Position numbers and translations under genes: made by a program | Notes under the pieces: model-generated | Seen by the model: the letters and a program-made list of their open reading frames with translations, nothing else | Told to the model about the DNA's origin: nothing | Databases searched by the model: none | In this document: positions 63,135-64,000 of the stretch, in pieces | Layout: each line of letters opens with the position of its first letter | Position numbering within the stretch: the stretch's first letter is position 1 | From: Vibrio tapetis subsp. tapetis | GTDB taxonomy: Bacteria; Pseudomonadota; Gammaproteobacteria; Enterobacterales; Vibrionaceae | Direction of reading: 5' to 3' | Assembly (NCBI RefSeq): GCF_900233005.1 | Contig: NZ_LT960611.1 | Location: 3,410,001-3,474,000 of the forward strand | DNA: 64,000 nucleotides

Positions 63135-64000
63135 CTAAGCATCGTCGGAATAGTTGAGATACTGAATGCACAAGTCGTAGAAAGCTTGTGCCTGCGGTGA
63201 GATGGTTCTTTCTGCAAGCCGAAATATACCGATTTGACGCTTAAGAGGAGGATCAATCAAAGGCAGCCAGATTAAGCGAGTTTCATTCGTTGGAAAGGCT
63301 AATTTTGGTAATGTCGTTACTCCTATTCCTAGCTCCAGCACTGAAAATAATGATGTGATGTTTTCTACTGAGTAGAGGGCCTGCTTACTTAATGCTCTTG
63401 CGGGTGTTGGATCAAGTAAGGTGCAGGTTCCATTACGTATAAAGGGTTGTTCAAGTAATGTGTGCCATTCGATGCCCTCTCGTTTGGCGGCAATGGGGTT
63501 GTCTCGTAGGCAGACTACTCCGATAGGGTCGGAAATCAGCGGTGTGAAATCGATGACGCCATCGTCGACCTCAGAACAATTGCCTAAAGCCAAGTCTACC
63601 TCTCCCGACAACAACCTGGTTTCTACACCGGCTGCGTTATCGTCAATTAAACTCACCTCTACATTTGGGTACTTTTCACAAAAAGCACCAAGTACGCTGG
63701 GGATCAATTTAGCGGCTACAGAAGGGACACTGGCGATGCGAACTCGGCCTTGTTGACCTGCTGCCGCGGCTCGTAAGTCATTATCTAATGCTTGATAAAC
63801 ATTAAGAAATTGCGTGACTTTGGGTAAACAAATCTCACCAAATGGCGTTAATTTTGACGTATTGCCAGATTCAAATAGTGGCTGACCAAGTGTTTTTTCC
63901 AGTTCCTTTAAAGAGGTTGAAAGTGCCGCTTGAGAACGATTAGCTCGATTAGCCGCGGCGCGAAACCCACCTTCTTCGACTACCATCACAAAATGACTTA
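63135..64000 (-). CDS. LysR-family transcriptional regulator (5' end outside window)
   Basis: The gene enters from the right edge; only the first few codons are missing. The helix-turn-helix reads FVMVVEEGGFRAAANRANRS and then QAALSTSLKELEKTLGQPLF, followed by ESGNTSKLTPFGEICLPKV. The effector-binding domain (about 95-285) begins GRVRIASVPSVAAKLIPSVL. Regulated genes are unknown because its divergent neighbour lies outside. It is convergent with yrdD. In E. coli tsaC and aroE follow yrdD, so this region may be rearranged. Confidence 0.93.
   Translation of the reverse strand, partial: SHFVMVVEEGGFRAAANRANRSQAALSTSLKELEKTLGQPLFESGNTSKLTPFGEICLPKVTQFLNVYQALDNDLRAAAAGQQGRVRIASVPSVAAKLIPSVLGAFCEKYPNVEVSLIDDNAAGVETRLLSGEVDLALGNCSEVDDGVIDFTPLISDPIGVVCLRDNPIAAKREGIEWHTLLEQPFIRNGTCTLLDPTPARALSKQALYSVENITSLFSVLELGIGVTTLPKLAFPTNETRLIWLPLIDPPLKRQIGIFRLAERTISPQAQAFYDLCIQYLNYSDDA

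Overview
The window is chromosomal DNA of a gammaproteobacterium, almost certainly a Vibrio (Vibrionaceae), covering the replication-origin region of the main chromosome. The evidence is the gene order gyrB-recF-dnaN-dnaA / rpmH-rnpA-yidD-yidC-mnmE-mioC-[oriC]-mnmG-rsmG-parA-parB-atpIBEFHAGDC-glmU, a textbook oriC between mioC and mnmG, a DUF2860 outer-membrane protein, and protein sequences close to known Vibrio and E. coli homologues. The species cannot be fixed from sequence alone.

Layout. 1-6.4 kb: the 5' part of a family 5 ABC-transporter binding protein, glyQS, a small lipoprotein and avtA. 6.4-13.3 kb (minus): the heat-shock gene ibpA with a sigma-32-like promoter and a ROSE-like RNA thermometer, then dnaA-dnaN-recF-gyrB. 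13.3-18.3 kb (plus): ribosomal protein L34, RNase P protein, the membrane insertase module, tRNA modification and mioC. 18.3-18.7 kb: oriC with four DnaA-box-like 9-mers, three contiguous 13-mers and a dense GATC cluster. 18.7-31.7 kb: mnmG-rsmG-parAB, the complete ATP synthase operon and glmU. 31.8-33.9 kb: a group II intron that begins exactly after the T-run of the glmU terminator. 33.9-36.1 kb: the divergent punC/punR pair. 36.2-42.8 kb (minus): the ilvL-ilvG-ilvM-ilvE-ilvD-ilvA operon with a leader peptide and attenuator. 43-46.5 kb: comM, a DUF2860 protein and a YihG-type acyltransferase. 46.5-48 kb: an IS4-family element whose transposase is frameshifted. 48-51.6 kb (minus): yihD, ccoG, srkA and dsbA; the dsbA start codon is out of frame with the rest of the gene by one base in an A-run. 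51.8-53.9 kb: a small unrecognised ORF, a patch of nested inverted repeats, a Spo0M-like gene and trhA. 53.9-59.7 kb (minus): def-fmt-rsmB-trkA-trkH. 59.8-63.1 kb: a LysM protein, dprA, smg and yrdD. The window ends inside a LysR regulator.

Most of the window is housekeeping DNA: replication start and segregation, protein synthesis and modification, membrane insertion, energy conversion, branched-chain amino-acid synthesis, K+ uptake and redox folding. The accessory parts are the group II intron, the IS4 element, two short tandem-repeat tracts directly downstream of avtA and glmU, and the structured intergenic patch near 52.1 kb. No CRISPR array, prophage, rRNA or tRNA gene was seen. No large unknown multi-gene system was seen; the least explained signals are the 52.03-52.17 kb inverted-repeat cluster with its neighbouring 55-residue ORF, the dsbA frame break and the tandem repeats.
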